NCBI GenBank assembly: GCA_949775045.1
Contig: OX459110.1
Coordinates: 10,239,741 to 10,303,740 of the forward strand
Direction of reading: 5' to 3'
Length of the DNA stretch: 64,000 bases
From: Metridium senile
Lineage: Eukaryota; Cnidaria; Anthozoa; Actiniaria; Metridiidae
Shown here: positions 33,201 to 49,440 of the stretch, one piece after another
How positions within the stretch are numbered: the stretch's first letter is position 1
Layout: each line of letters begins with the position of its first letter
The notes under the pieces: generated by a model
Told to the model about the DNA's origin: nothing
The model's database searches: none
What the model saw: the letters and a program-made list of their open reading frames with translations, nothing else
Program-made: the position numbers and the translations under genes

Positions 33201-33290
33201 CCTATCTATTTCATCTTTCTCACACTGTTTAGGAACGGCGAAAGTTTGGCTTATCAAGCCACACAGAAAGATTACTGCCAGTATATACAT
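30261..33290 (-). CDS. Secreted cysteine-rich protein, 198 aa, four exons, function unknown
   Basis: Minus-strand exons, in order: 33290-33141, 32261-32105, 31342-31310, 30517-30261 (TAG). They total 597 nt and the phases (0, 1, 1) join cleanly. The predicted protein starts with a signal peptide (MYILAVIFLCGLISQTFA), so it should enter the secretory pathway. The mature part has twelve cysteines: three in exon 1, three in exon 2 and six in exon 4. They are spaced widely among charged, helix-prone stretches (for example DEIDRCGKKYRRAVRDGLDH), which suggests a disulfide-pinned helical fold. I do not recognise the family; DUF19/T20D4.11-like secreted domains are a loose comparison only. Intron 2 contains a (GGTGAT)n tract and a SINE fragment lies near exon 1. 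The region just upstream of exon 1 holds three more copies of its start, described separately. No catalytic motif is visible. The exon 2-3 join is the least certain because exon 3 is only 33 nt. Confidence 0.78.
30622..30912. mobile_element. MITE family A ends around a GTGCACTTGGGTCTTGG palindrome
   Basis: TACACCTATTTCAAAAAAGG pairs with CCTTTTTTGAAATAGGTGTA. The inside pairs CCAAGACCCAAGTGCACTAT with ATAGTGCACTTGGGTCTTGG. It lies 105 bases downstream of the stop of the 12-cysteine gene, so it may be in its 3'UTR. Confidence 0.85.
30918..31232 (-). mobile_element. tRNA-derived SINE (family 1), antisense, full length
   Basis: On the minus strand it starts GGCGTGATGG. It has a pol III A box (TGGTCTAGTGG) and B box (GGTTCGATTCC), then CTTAGGCAAGACACTTTACT and a body ending near 30918. 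A and B box spacing and the GGCAAGACACTTTA tail are typical of metazoan tRNA SINEs. It is in intron 3 of the 12-cysteine gene. Confidence 0.88.
31611..32055. repeat. (GGTGAT)n with (GGTGCT)n edge
   Basis: About 400 bases of GGTGAT with sparse GGAGAT/GGTGGT variants, preceded by GGTGCT repeats. Located in intron 2 of the 12-cysteine gene. Poly-His and Met-Val frames across it are artefacts. Confidence 0.95.
32281..32590 (-). mobile_element. tRNA-derived SINE (family 2), antisense
   Basis: On the minus strand: GTGTAGAGTGG (A-box-like) and TGTTCGAGCCC (B-box-like), then CTCGGGCATGGATTATA and a body ending in AT-rich tail (GTGATTTATTAATTT). The copy at 57962-58255 shares body and tail. Confidence 0.8.
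32833..33035 (+). mobile_element. SINE family 1, body fragment, sense
   Basis: GTCTTCTCGGATAAGGATGT through ATTGTCTCCCGGTACAACAG and ACTCACGATTGTAAACTG match the body of the 30918-31232 copy. The tRNA head is missing. Confidence 0.85.
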
Positions 33291-33566
33291 CACAGTAACT
33301 GCAACAATATAACCATTATATTGTAAATAAAATACGTTTTGCTGGTTAAGTTATCGGCACACAGAAAAATACAGCCAGAATATATATGACACGCAGTAAC
33401 TGCAGCGATAAAACCTTTACTCTGAATAAAATAAGTGTTGCTGGTTATCGCCACACATAAATATAGGTGCCAGAATATACATGACACGCAGTAACTGCAA
33501 CGTTACAACCCTCTTTATTCTGAATAAAATAAGAATTAATACAGCCAGAAAATATATGGCTCGCAG
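33270..33566 (-). repeat. Four tandem copies of the start region of the 12-cysteine gene
   Basis: Units of 79-101 bases. The functional start (33290) encodes MYILAVIFLCG. Corresponding positions upstream encode IYILAVFFCV (near 33389, no ATG), MYILAPIFMCG (ATG at 33482) and IYFLAVLILI (near 33559). The upstream copies do not continue into a second-exon donor in frame. Confidence 0.8.
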
Positions 33567-33878
33567 CCCGGGAGGGGGGGGGGGGGATGTACTCCCTTTG
33601 TCCAAGTGGTAGGGGTGATCGGCGTACCTTTTAGGGTAAAAATATTTCATGTGCGTACCTTTTAGGGTCCTTTTAGGGTTACAGCTCAAAAATCAGTTAC
33701 GTAACATGATTTTGTACCTGTTAGTATAGAGTCATTTTTACTCTGTTTTGTTGATTTGTTGGGATACAAATGGACAAGGCTTTATCAGTTATTTTCATCT
33801 GTGCGTACCTTTTAGGGGTCGTTTTCAAAACCTCCGCCGATCACCCCTACCACTTGGACAAAGGGAGTATCTTCCCCA
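33567..33878. mobile_element. Fold-back MITE, second copy of the 10217-10566 family
   Basis: The G-run, then TTGTCCAAGTGGTAGGGGTG and ATCGGCGTACC, is matched inverted by CCGCCGATCACCCCTACCAC near 33835. The inside carries GTACCTTTTAGGGTCC repeats. Confidence 0.9.
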
Positions 33879-34469
33879 CTTTAGTCATCTAGTCACTAAA
33901 TGTACATAATTATCGTGTATTTTCTAGGGGCCCGCCTCGTTGGGACCACGAGTCCGTTAGCGTGTTCCCTCATGGATCACCGTTTACAATTGTAGTTTTT
34001 TTTCTTATTATTTTGTATTCAATGTTTGTACTTAGTTTGTAATTTGTTCTCGGTGAAATCATCTAAATAAAAAATAAATAAATATCAAATTTTTTGGCTG
34101 TACGGGAGATCATTCACCCAATTAAACTTCGATCAATTTTAAAGCAAAAAAAATAAAAAGCTATACCTCCATTTGCTTGGAATGAATGACATATAAATGG
34201 AACTTGATCTGCACTATAATTAGCGTAAGTCAACAAAGAATATATTTGTCGGCTTACAGCGACCTCGTAAAAACTGCAAAAAATTGAAACTGTCAGATAT
34301 ATAAACTACGTTGGCCAATTTTCGTTTTCGATCAATTGCAAAGATTATGTAAGACGTACCCCCACCTAGACTAAGTGACCGTTGATAACTATCAATGCAC
34401 GGAGCTGGGTTAATTACAAGCGAATACAAACGCGAAGGAGATTCTAACGCCCGTGTGCATGTACATCTT

Positions 34470-34943
34470 CCCCTTTTATACTCCGACGAAAGGGCCAAAG
34501 CTCGAAACGTCAATAAAGTTAATTAAGTTAACATTTTTTACGGTGTTACAATTTCATTCTATTACCTATCGTTTAGTCAAACACCGACGCAGCCTATACT
34601 GGTGTACTCGCTAGTTTCCATCAGTACAAATTTCATTTTATTACCTATCGTTTATATCAAACACTGACGCAGCCTATACTGGTTTACTCGCTAGTTTCCA
34701 TCAGTACAAATTTCATTTTATTACCTATCGTTTATATCAAACACCGACGCAGCCTATACTGGTTAACTCGCTAGTTTCCATCAGTTCAAATCTCATTTTA
34801 TTACCTATCGTTTATATCAAACACCGACGCAACCTATACTAGTTTACTCGCTAGTTTCCATCAGTACAAATTTCATTTTATATTACCTATCGTTTATATC
34901 AAACACTGACGCAGCCTATACTAGTTTACTCGCTAGGTTTCAT
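34470..34943 (+). mobile_element. Hammerhead-like repeat with its terminus expanded as a five-copy 80-bp tandem
   Basis: The plus-strand box at 34478-34513 (CCGACGA, AGGGCC/GCTC stem, GAAACGTC) is followed by the usual TTACGGTGTTACAATTTC. Then the segment ATTACCTATCGTTTATATCA to CTAGTTTCCATCAGTACAAA is repeated at 80-base steps (TCAGTACAAA at 34621, 34701, 34781, 34861). Confidence 0.9.
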
Positions 34944-35261
34944 TTATATCACAATTACATGAGTCTCGTTGCCTAGAAACATCGCCAACTTGAATGTACA
35001 TATATCTATTATTATGTTGGATACTGGAGTTACATCATATATCTCAACTGCCCAATATAAATTAGTCCTTATCTCAAGTGGTTAAACGTTGGTTAAACAT
35101 CATATAAGGGGAATATTTTTGAGCACCTCTTCTAATATCAAAAGGTATATGTCTTATATATATACTTCAGCAATCTGTGTGCCAAATTTCATGCTTTAAT
35201 TTAATGTTATTACTTTTTTAAAGCCAGTCCTATTAAATTTCAGCGTTAACGCCTAGACTAT

Positions 35262-35465
35262 TTCAGGGTCTGAATGGGGTTCATTGTTAACTGAGAAACG
35301 GCTAAAAAAATAACTGTTAACTGAGAATTCCGTGTCTTTTTAGGATAACTGTTAGCTGATATTTTGTTTTTAATTAATAAATTTGAAAATATATATTTCT
35401 TTGTTTTTAATCTAACTGATAACTCAAAAAATTGCTCAAATTCAGACCCATTCAGACCCTGCTAT
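35262..35465. mobile_element. Fold-back element with CAGGGTCTGAATGGG ends
   Basis: TTTCAGGGTCTGAATGGG at the left pairs with CCCATTCAGACCCTG at the right. The interior has repeated TAACTGAGAA/TAACTGATAA text. Confidence 0.7.
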
Positions 35466-36390
35466 TTATATCATATGGGCAAACAAATTTTATATAAAAA
35501 ACTGATCTCGGCCAAAGTAAAAGGAAATGAGTGGAAAGGAGAAAAAGCTGAGTAAACAAGGTAAATGAAAAGAGAGATGCCAGTTAGACACAAATCGGCG
35601 CAATAATGACGCTGTACTGTTAGCGTCTTGGTTTCGTAGCATACCATTAACAAATTATATATTAAAATCAAAATTAAAATCCTTGCTATAATAGGAAGAT
35701 ATAGTCAGAATTGCGCGAAACTGAAAGCAAAAACGAAACGCGCAATGAGGATCGATGGAGATCGAAGAGAAAGGGGAATAATATAGTTAAGAAAGTAGAA
35801 CAATTATAACTATAATACGAAAATAAATAATTACAAAACAAAATCGAATATTTGTCGAAGAAACCGATGATGAATGTATATATATATACATAGTATACAT
35901 GTACATATACATATTTATGTACGCAGGAAAAATTATCTAAAAACCAGGATCAGGTTAAAAGAAAGGATACCGAACCAAGATGAGCTCACAAGCCGGCACA
36001 AATTGAAGAAGGCTCACTTTCACAGAAAAAAAAATGCAAGTTTTTTTACGAATAAAAAAAAAAATGAAATTATGTAAAAGATAACAGTTTAACAATTTCA
36101 TTAGCAAATCCCCATAAAAAATTCAGTAGGGACTTTAACGGGATTTGCCGATCACTTTTTGCAGTACCGCAGTGGAATGCTTTACAGACTAAGCTATATA
36201 AAAGTTCAGATTTTTTTACGTATATCGGTTAAGATATTGAGAACAGAAAGAGCATTAAAAGACACAAAAAGACACACAAAGATACAAAAGGCACTTTAAA
36301 ATAGATTACCTCTCGGATTAGTGATTAGGTCGTTGTTGCCGTGTTGGTAGTTGCTGTTTGAATGACTACTAAAGCTAATGCTTAAAGCTC
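35466..36390. other. Intergenic, no gene seen; tRNA-like relic possible
   Basis: AT-rich. At about 36127-36160 GGGACTTTAACGGGATTTGC resembles the 3' part of an antisense tRNA-like SINE but lacks a convincing A box. No exon with splice support. Confidence 0.4.
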
Positions 36391-36394
36391 TTGA

Positions 36395-36842
36395 CACATT
36401 GAGTACCGCCGATGTCAAACTATATGATTGGATAATGTTGAAATTACTTATTGCAGTAGAACAAACAAATGTCACTTGTCACTTCAGGGGGGAGGGGGTA
36501 GCTCATGATACATTCAGTATCGCCGATGTCTAACTATGATTGGATAATGTTGAAATTACTTCTTGCAGTAGAACAAATTAAACAAATGTCACTTGTCATT
36601 TCAGGGGGTAGGGGGTAGCGCATGACACATTGAGTATCGCCGATGTCAAACTATGATTGGATAATGTTGAAATTACTTCTTGCAGTAGAACAAACAAATG
36701 TCACTTGTCATTTCAGGGGGAAGGGGGTAGGGGGTAGCGCATGACACATTGAGTATCGCCGATGTCAAACTATGATTGGATAATGTTGAAATTACTTCTT
36801 GCAGTAAAATAAACAAATGTCACTTGTCATTTCAGGGGGGGG
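36395..36842. repeat. Four-copy tandem repeat, units about 110-122 bp
   Basis: CACATTGAGTATCGCCGATG, TATGATTGGATAATGTTGAA and CACTTGTCATTTCAGGGGG recur at about 36395, 36508, 36620 and 36743. Unit lengths differ by expansion of the GGGGGTAGGGGGTAGC part. Confidence 0.9.
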
Positions 36843-37679
36843 TACTCGGCCTCATTTTGTATATACAGAGATGTACCGCCACGAGATCTTAAACCCTATT
36901 TAGATTGAATCAAGAATAGAAAAACTGATTATGTTCAAAAGGAATATGAAAAATACAGATGCTATTTTACTTTTTTTATCTATCACAGATAAAGATACCT
37001 TGATTACCAAACGCATTCAGTACGTCGGTAATTGGTGACAGTAATTGACTTTAGGCTGACGGTGCGCTCATTTTACTCCCTTCTCTCCATCAGTGCTCCT
37101 TTTTACGGGTACTTAAAGCTATTTATAAAAGCTACACGGAAAGGAGAGAAGTCGAAACAAGGATGCGAGGTCACTGGGAATCGAGCTCGATTGGGACCTC
37201 TCGCACAGAACGCCGCTCACATTCAAGACAAAAGTATAATCTATTTGAGACTTAAAGCGCGTGCTCCCTTAAGTATATATAGTCTCCCTCACAGCCGTTT
37301 TTGGTGTCGGGCTAACTAGAACGGCTGCGAGGGGCTAGACTAACGTATATACTGACTGCAAATAACTATAGTTGATATTGTAGAGTAAATGTTAGCTTTT
37401 TTAACGAAATTAGATATCAACTTATTTGCCTTCTGCGCCGGTTTTAATTTCCGCAGTTCTCACATGCACTTACTGATCAAAAGAAATTAAACAACTTGCA
37501 AAATAAAGAAAAGTAAATTTATCGAGGAAAGTAAACGGAAAAATACAGCTACATCAACTGAGTAACCGGTAGAATTAATGAAAATTCGATTCTGTCCGAT
37601 ACAAAAATGTAATATTTAATATGTACATCAGTATATATGTGCTTGGATCAAAGGGCGGACCTATTCAAATAATTTTTTT

Positions 37680-38448
37680 TTTTTCCAGGACTTGCCGGAT
37701 TTGATATGTTTTAATTTATTTGCGGTACTATTATTTTAAGAAAAAAAAAATAAGTTAATATCAATAAAGAAAAGGTGTTTATGAGATAAAAACCGTAACT
37801 AGAATGCAATATATCAGATATAACGGAACAATCAGTATTAGTTTATATTAACATTAAAAAAAAAACTAGCTAATTGGTGGGCGATTACTAAGACTTACCG
37901 CGGATTTGATATGTTTTATTTGCGGTAATATTATTGAGAGAAAAATAAAATAGATAAGCTAATATCAATAAAAAAAAGATGTTTATGAGATTAAAATTAA
38001 AAAAATTACGGAGAATGCAACTATAAGATATTTGAACAATATCAGAATTAATATTACACATATTAAAAAACTATTTTGTTCCGGGCGATTACTAGGACTT
38101 ACCGGATTTGATATGTTATATTTGTGGTACTATTATTGAAAGAAAAAGAAAATAAATAAGCTAATATATATATCAACAAAAAAGGTTTTTATAGGATAAA
38201 AACCGTACGGAGAATGCAACTATAAGATATTTGAACAATCAGAATTAATATTAAATCAGGTAGAAAACGATTTAGGGGGGGATGAATGGATGTGCTTACC
38301 GGATTTGATATATTATATTGGCGGTACTAGTATTGAAAGAAAAACAAGGTTAATAAGCTAATATCAACAAATAAGTGTTTATGTACGAAGAATGCAATAT
38401 ATAAGATATTTGAACAATCAGTATTAATATTAGATATTAGAAAACGCT

Positions 38449-38487
<39 letters not shown>

Positions 38488-38690
38488 TGAATGGATGTGC
38501 TTACCGGATTTGATATCAAGTTTTATTTGTGGTACCGTATTAATATTGAGAGAAAAACAAAGTAAATAAGCTAATATCAACAAATAAGTGTTTATGTACA
38601 TAGAATGCAATATATAAGATATTTGAACAATAAGTATTAGCATTGCCTGATTAGAAAACGATTTCGGGGTCGATCAATAGATGTGCTATA
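37680..38690. repeat. Five-copy tandem repeat of about 200 bp, one with a 36-G run
   Basis: GCCGGATTTGATATG/ACCGGATTTGATAT starts units at about 37692, 37896, 38097, 38298 and 38502. Each contains AAGCTAATATCAA, AAGATATTTGAACAAT and a G-rich spot (GGTGGGCG, GGGCG, GGGGGGGATGAATGG). In the fourth unit the G-rich spot has become 36 consecutive G (38451-38486). Confidence 0.9.
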
Positions 38691-38788
38691 TAGATGATGA
38701 AAAAACTAGGATATAATTCGTGTTGCATGCAATATAAAGTCGTTTAAAGTGTTCTTCTTTGTATATGGATTATAGTATGACAAATTAT

Positions 38789-38876
38789 AGGTAATATAAT
38801 GAAATTTGTAACACCGTAAAAAATGTTGACTTAACTTTACTGACGTTTCAAGCTTTAGCCCTTCGTCGGAGTAAAA
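38789..38876 (-). mobile_element. Hammerhead-like repeat, single box
   Basis: GGTAATATAATGAAATTTGT, CACCGTAAAAAATGTTGAC, TTTACTGACGTTTCAAGC and AGCCCTTCGTCGGAGT. The minus-strand box has CCGACGA, a stem, GAAACGTC, with a six-pair stem I (UUUACU with AGUAAA). Confidence 0.88.
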
Positions 38877-38949
38877 CTACCTTAGTTACTGTAATTACCA
38901 TTAAGGTACTTTTATTGATATAGCGCTTAATTTCTTCTGCAACAAATTA

Positions 38950-39125
38950 ACCGGAAGAGCGCAATATATAAAATAATATAAAAAAATTGTATACAGAATA
39001 AAAAGCAATATATAAAATAATATAAAAAATTGTATACAAAATAAAAATCAATATATAAAATAATATACAAAAATTGTATACAAAATAAAAACCAATATAT
39101 AAAAAACATAAAAATTTGTATACAA
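38950..39125. repeat. AT-rich tandem repeat, about four copies
   Basis: CAATATATAAAATAATATA and TTGTATACAAAATAAAA recur at 38961, 39005, 39051 and 39095 with small changes. Confidence 0.88.
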
Positions 39126-39304
39126 ATATAGCTTAAATTGGAGTTGAAACTGAAAAATTATATTCAGTCATATTAATGAGAATATGTGGGGTTTTCATTT
39201 TTAACTTTAGAGCCACATATATGTACAATATATATTTAAATTTTTATTCGAAACGGAGATTTGCAGGTGATAACGTTCCAGGATAATAGTCGAATGTTCT
39301 GTTA

Positions 39305-39532
39305 AAGTGCGAATCGAAAAACCGTGGGCACCCAGAAATATTTAAAAAACCGTTTATTGTTCGTTGAGCAATTCACAAACAACTCTAACTACAAAACGTT
39401 TATCATTCTACACATCAGTCAAATTTCTTGCGGTGATATACTGAGTTGTTTCTGAGTTGTTCAACGAACAATAAACGATTTATAAAATATTTCTAGGTGC
39501 CCACGGTTTTTTGATTCGCACTCAGTAACTGA
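39305..39532. mobile_element. Fold-back MITE family C
   Basis: GTGCGAATCGAAAAACCGTG and GGCACCCAGAAATATTT pair with AAATATTTCTAGGTGCCCAC and GGTTTTTTGATTCGCAC. Same family as 21761-22134. Confidence 0.88.
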
Positions 39533-40433
39533 TATTAATTAGTAGCAATGTCAAGTACCACAAGAAGTCTTGAAACGGGAAGAACTAAAAGTTACCATGC
39601 TTACTAACCGTGAATTGAAAAGTCGCTATCTTGCGTGATGTTCACAAAAGAAGAGGAAAAGAAAACCATAAAAATCGTGATCTTTTCATGTCAAAAACCA
39701 ACATTTCAAGGAGGTAAGACGGACGACAGGTTTATAGAGTAAGAATTTAAAGAATTAATTTGAAACGTCAAACTAAAGAATAAACTATCTTCAAAGAGAA
39801 TTGTTTTGTTTTTCGTTTTGTAAACTTTTACCCCGCGAGATAGCCTTGCCTAGCTCCAAAATCCCGTTGCTATGCGGTATCCAGGCACATGACCAAGTCC
39901 TGCCTATTGTTTTTTATTCTTAGGAACATCAACGCAGTCCGCACTAGTTTAACCGCTAGTTGTCGCAATAATATAATTTTCTAATTAACGATCTAGCGAT
40001 AATTGACTGCCAATTGGAATTTAAGTGAAGTTGTTACAAATAAATTGAAAAAAGTAATCAGTAGTTGAAAGAAGAGTGTGAAAATGAATTAGTGAAAAGC
40101 CATTAGTACATATTAAACTTTACGGTTGTACGAAGGGTGGATAAAGTTATCCGCGGATAAAAGTTATCCAGTGTATAGAATTTGTATAGTTTTTATCCGT
40201 TGGATAGGGATTTATCCGGTGGATAGCACAAGTCAGGCTTCGTACAACAGGTTCCAGAACTTTAATGTATTATATTGCCGCAAAGAATGATTTTTCAAAA
40301 TCTCAAATGGAACATCGCCCAATATCTAGAGAGCAAATCAGTGCCAACTTTTACGATAAAACTCCGATGAAACGAGTCAAGTTCAATCGAATGATCAGGA
40401 GTTAGTCTTTCTTGTTCGAAACTTAACTCGTAT
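39533..40433. other. 5' flank of the tetraspanin gene; one small fold-back
   Basis: No gene. At about 40127-40253 GTTGTACGAAG and CTTCGTACAAC bracket GTTATCC/GGATAA repeats (TTATCCGCGGATAAAAG, TTATCCGTTGGATA), probably a short MITE. Confidence 0.6.
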
Positions 40434-40548
<115 letters not shown>

Positions 40549-40810
40549 TCCTAGTATCCTAGTATCCTCTTAAAAAAGGGGGGAAAAAGGGAAAAAATAG
40601 ATGAAAGAATTAAAAAAAAATCAAAAAATCAAACGCTGATTTTGTATATATTTGCATTTGCCGCGCCCTATTCGTCCGAGAAGGAATGGTTCTAGCCAAT
40701 TATGCAAATCAGTTCAAGAGTATGGCGTCGGTGATTAGCATATTGTAAGTGCCTCCCAAGTCTGGTGAAAATTGGCAAGAATTTCACGATAAACTGATCA
40801 CAAATCCACG

Positions 40811-46334
<5,524 letters not shown>

Positions 46335-47334
46335 TTTTGACATTTTTCTAGTCTCTTTCTCATTGTTAGTATCCTATGCCATTCCTAACTGTGTTGTTAC
46401 ACAATGTTTATGCCTCAAATCAAGCAGTTGTTGAAGCCAACACTTATCATTGCATATTAGCTGAGTGAGTTTAACAATTTCACATTTCATCCTCTAATTA
46501 ATAGAAGACATTTTCTCTAACTGACTTCCACCTCTGTTTGAGGCTGTTTTCTCTCCGGTGACTAACTAAATTGGATTATCTCAATTATGGTAAAATGTGC
46601 TTGTGCACGGTTAACATTGTTGCAAAACAAAACTTGGCAATAATGCTATTTTGAAATGCCTTAATTGTATTTGGTATGTAAGTGTTTGGCTTTAAGAATG
46701 GCTTGGTTTGGAGTAGAAAAATAGATAGTGCATAGCATCATAAGTTAAACTATAGCTGCACTGGAGATCATTTCGAAGGTGTTGAGAATATTTTATTTTG
46801 TTACATACATGTAATCATCTAGTTTACAATTGATCTCTTTCTCTATGTCCAAGTTTAAAATTTTGGTTAAAAAGCTCAATTCTTGTACATGTAAAGACTT
46901 TGCTTTCTTTAGGAAATGCTGTTATATATATTGTCGAATAGTTTCCTTTTTCAGGGCTTTGCCATTTTTTGTATTATGATATTTACAAAATACCTAAATG
47001 CAGTACTGCCAGTTACTAGAAATTATTAGTAGCCAAATATCCTGGGTATAATAATAAATGTAACTTTAGCTTGTAGCTCAGAAAATAGAGGATGGCAAAC
47101 CTCTTCATGCACAGTTGAAATTGGCATTTATGTTAATTAGTTTTGTAGCTGGTAGTATTCTCTGTTGGGAATTTAATTTATCATACATAAGGTTTCATAA
47201 TGTTAATCTGTTTATCATCAATGAGTGGGACTATAATTATTGTTGTATTGCAATTTCAAGATTCTTAAAAACACTTGTTGTACTTATAATTTTACTTAGT
47301 AATATGTATTTTCGAAGCAGCTCAAACTTCCATA
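46335..47334 (+). other. Probable tetraspanin 3'UTR and flank
   Basis: No repeat or coding feature recognised. The sequence directly follows the tetraspanin TAG. AT-rich, with no clear end signal chosen. Confidence 0.45.
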
Positions 47335-47545
47335 AAGGCCCAGGCAAACACCTTCAACATTTCCTTCAACATTGGTTCGATTTTGTTGACTGCTGTCGAA
47401 TGGTTAATTGTTGCAATTGAATGATGTTGAACGTAGGGGTATGGACGGTTTCAATGACAATGTTGAAATGGGGTGACAAACGGCTTCAACATTGCCTTTC
47501 AACAAAATCGAATGGATGTTGAAGCCTTTTGCACCGGCCTTAATA
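47335..47545. repeat. TTCAACAT/ATGTTGAA dispersed repeat
   Basis: CAACATTTCCTTCAACATTG, AACGTAGGGG and CAACAAAATCGAATGGATGT with inverted TGTTGAA words. Related to 12535-12665. Confidence 0.6.
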
Positions 47546-49440
47546 TGAACCTTCTTATGGAGTGATTTTTGAGTTATACTAAAAAATAGCAATCACCTTG
47601 TGTAGAGGACACATGTATGTCAATTATAGAAACCAATTTTGTTTTGCTTGATTCCTACATTTAATTGTTATATTAACAGTGTCTTAGTACACTGCAAAAA
47701 AGTAATTCACTAGAATCAAGTTAAATTACTTAAACTTAGATCAGATCCACCGGGTAAGTAGTAAACTCCAAGATCAGTAGTGGTTGTACTTGATTATAGT
47801 GATGTTCTCACTAATTTTCAGTAGTCCGTTTCTTAAAAGAAGTGAACCTGGACTTGTAATAAATAATTTTTGGTAGTGATCTTAAGTGAAACTATAATGC
47901 TTATTCCGTGGACCCAACTTATTGGCACTTGATTCAAGTGAACTCTTTTTTCAGTAATTCAACCTAAGGTTTTTTTCAAATTAATTGTCCCAACTGACAT
48001 AATAATGATTGTCAGCACATACAGCTTTATTTAAGTCTGGTTGCATATATTCAAAACACTAGTTGTATGTCCTGTTTTCTATATTAAATAAATGCTAAAA
48101 GGTAGTGTTAAAATTAACTATAAAAGTTAACATAAAAGAACAGTTGACTGTTCATTAATTTTGCTAAATAAACATTTTTTAATTACTTAATAGTGTGTTG
48201 GTTTTTGAGAATGATTTTTGCTTTGCACATGAAAACTCCCAAACAATCACACTTGAGCAAAGAAAGCAGTGGTGCTGGATCCAGGATTTTATAAAGGGGG
48301 GTTCCACCCATACAAGACTAGGGTGAGAGTAGCCACAGGTAGCCCAACAGCAGCAGAGAAAATAGATTCCAGACATTGTATTGTCAAAGGGGGTTCAATG
48401 GAAACGGTTTAGAAGGAACAAACATACTGGCATGTACAAGGAGGTAATTGGGGCACTGTGTTTACTCATCTCATCTTTCTTTTTTGTCTACTTCAATTCA
48501 ACTTGTTTTGTTCAAGTTTTCATATAAAAAGTTTGATTTGTCTATGGATGAGTGTGCAAGCAAGGCTACAATTATGATTATAATTATTTCTACTGACGCT
48601 ACTACAGAATATAAAGCCACATAAAAACATTAACCATGTTGACAACAGAGACACAGGTATTACACAGGAAGCCCGAGCGGCAGGTTGAGTGAATAGTCAA
48701 ACGGCACGTGGAAAGAACACAAGGCGAAAAAGAATTTGTTGACTTTAGTGGTTTTGTCATCTATGCACAATAGAGTGTAAGCAAGACTATGATACACAAC
48801 TACTAATGTTACTACAGAATATAAAGCCACAGAATACCATTCAGCAGGTTGAATAACATTTTACTATTTATAAAACAGTTTGAGTTTTGTACAAATAACA
48901 ATGTCATTTAGGGGACAAATCAATTTGGCTTTTCTGTGATAGACTGCTAATAGTCCCTGGCCTTTTCATTCAAATTTAGAGCTTCAAAAAAATGCTTTTA
49001 ATCGACACTGCTTGGCATTTTATTTAAAGCTCATTCACCCAGGCTCTGAATCCTTCAGGAAAAGAAAGGACTGTTTGCAATCTATTTCCACAGTTTATAA
49101 GCTACTTCTTTTCAAGAAAAGAAATCCATTAGCTTCAGCATTTTACTATACATGTTGTAAATTTGTTTGCATTTTCTGTCATGGGTTATACTATATAAAG
49201 TAGAAATATACAAGACTGTTATAAATAAGAATGTACATTGTTCTCAGTTTTCTGTTGTGATAAAAGATGGATTTGATAATATTGTGTCATTGAATTTCTA
49301 ATGCTTCTCTTTGATGACCATTTGATCCAGTTTTTGGCCTGCTTCAAGTCATCAAATGCTTTTGATGTTTTCGTGATCACATCATCATTGGCTTTTGACG
49401 AGTCTATTTGACGGTTTCTATTGTGTCAACTTTATTGACT
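47546..49440. other. Intergenic, no gene seen
   Basis: Between two convergent genes (tetraspanin + and TMEM138 -). Two CACAGG-A/T-AGCCC words (48337, 48665) resemble MITE ends. The final part is probably TMEM138 3'UTR. Confidence 0.5.

Noticed and set aside
36120..36210. tRNA gene or SINE
   Set aside because: Only a B-box-like word is visible; no A box at the right distance and no foldable cloverleaf.
37032..37319. 95-residue plus-strand frame
   Set aside because: No domain, no splice signals that extend it, and no conserved composition; treated as chance.
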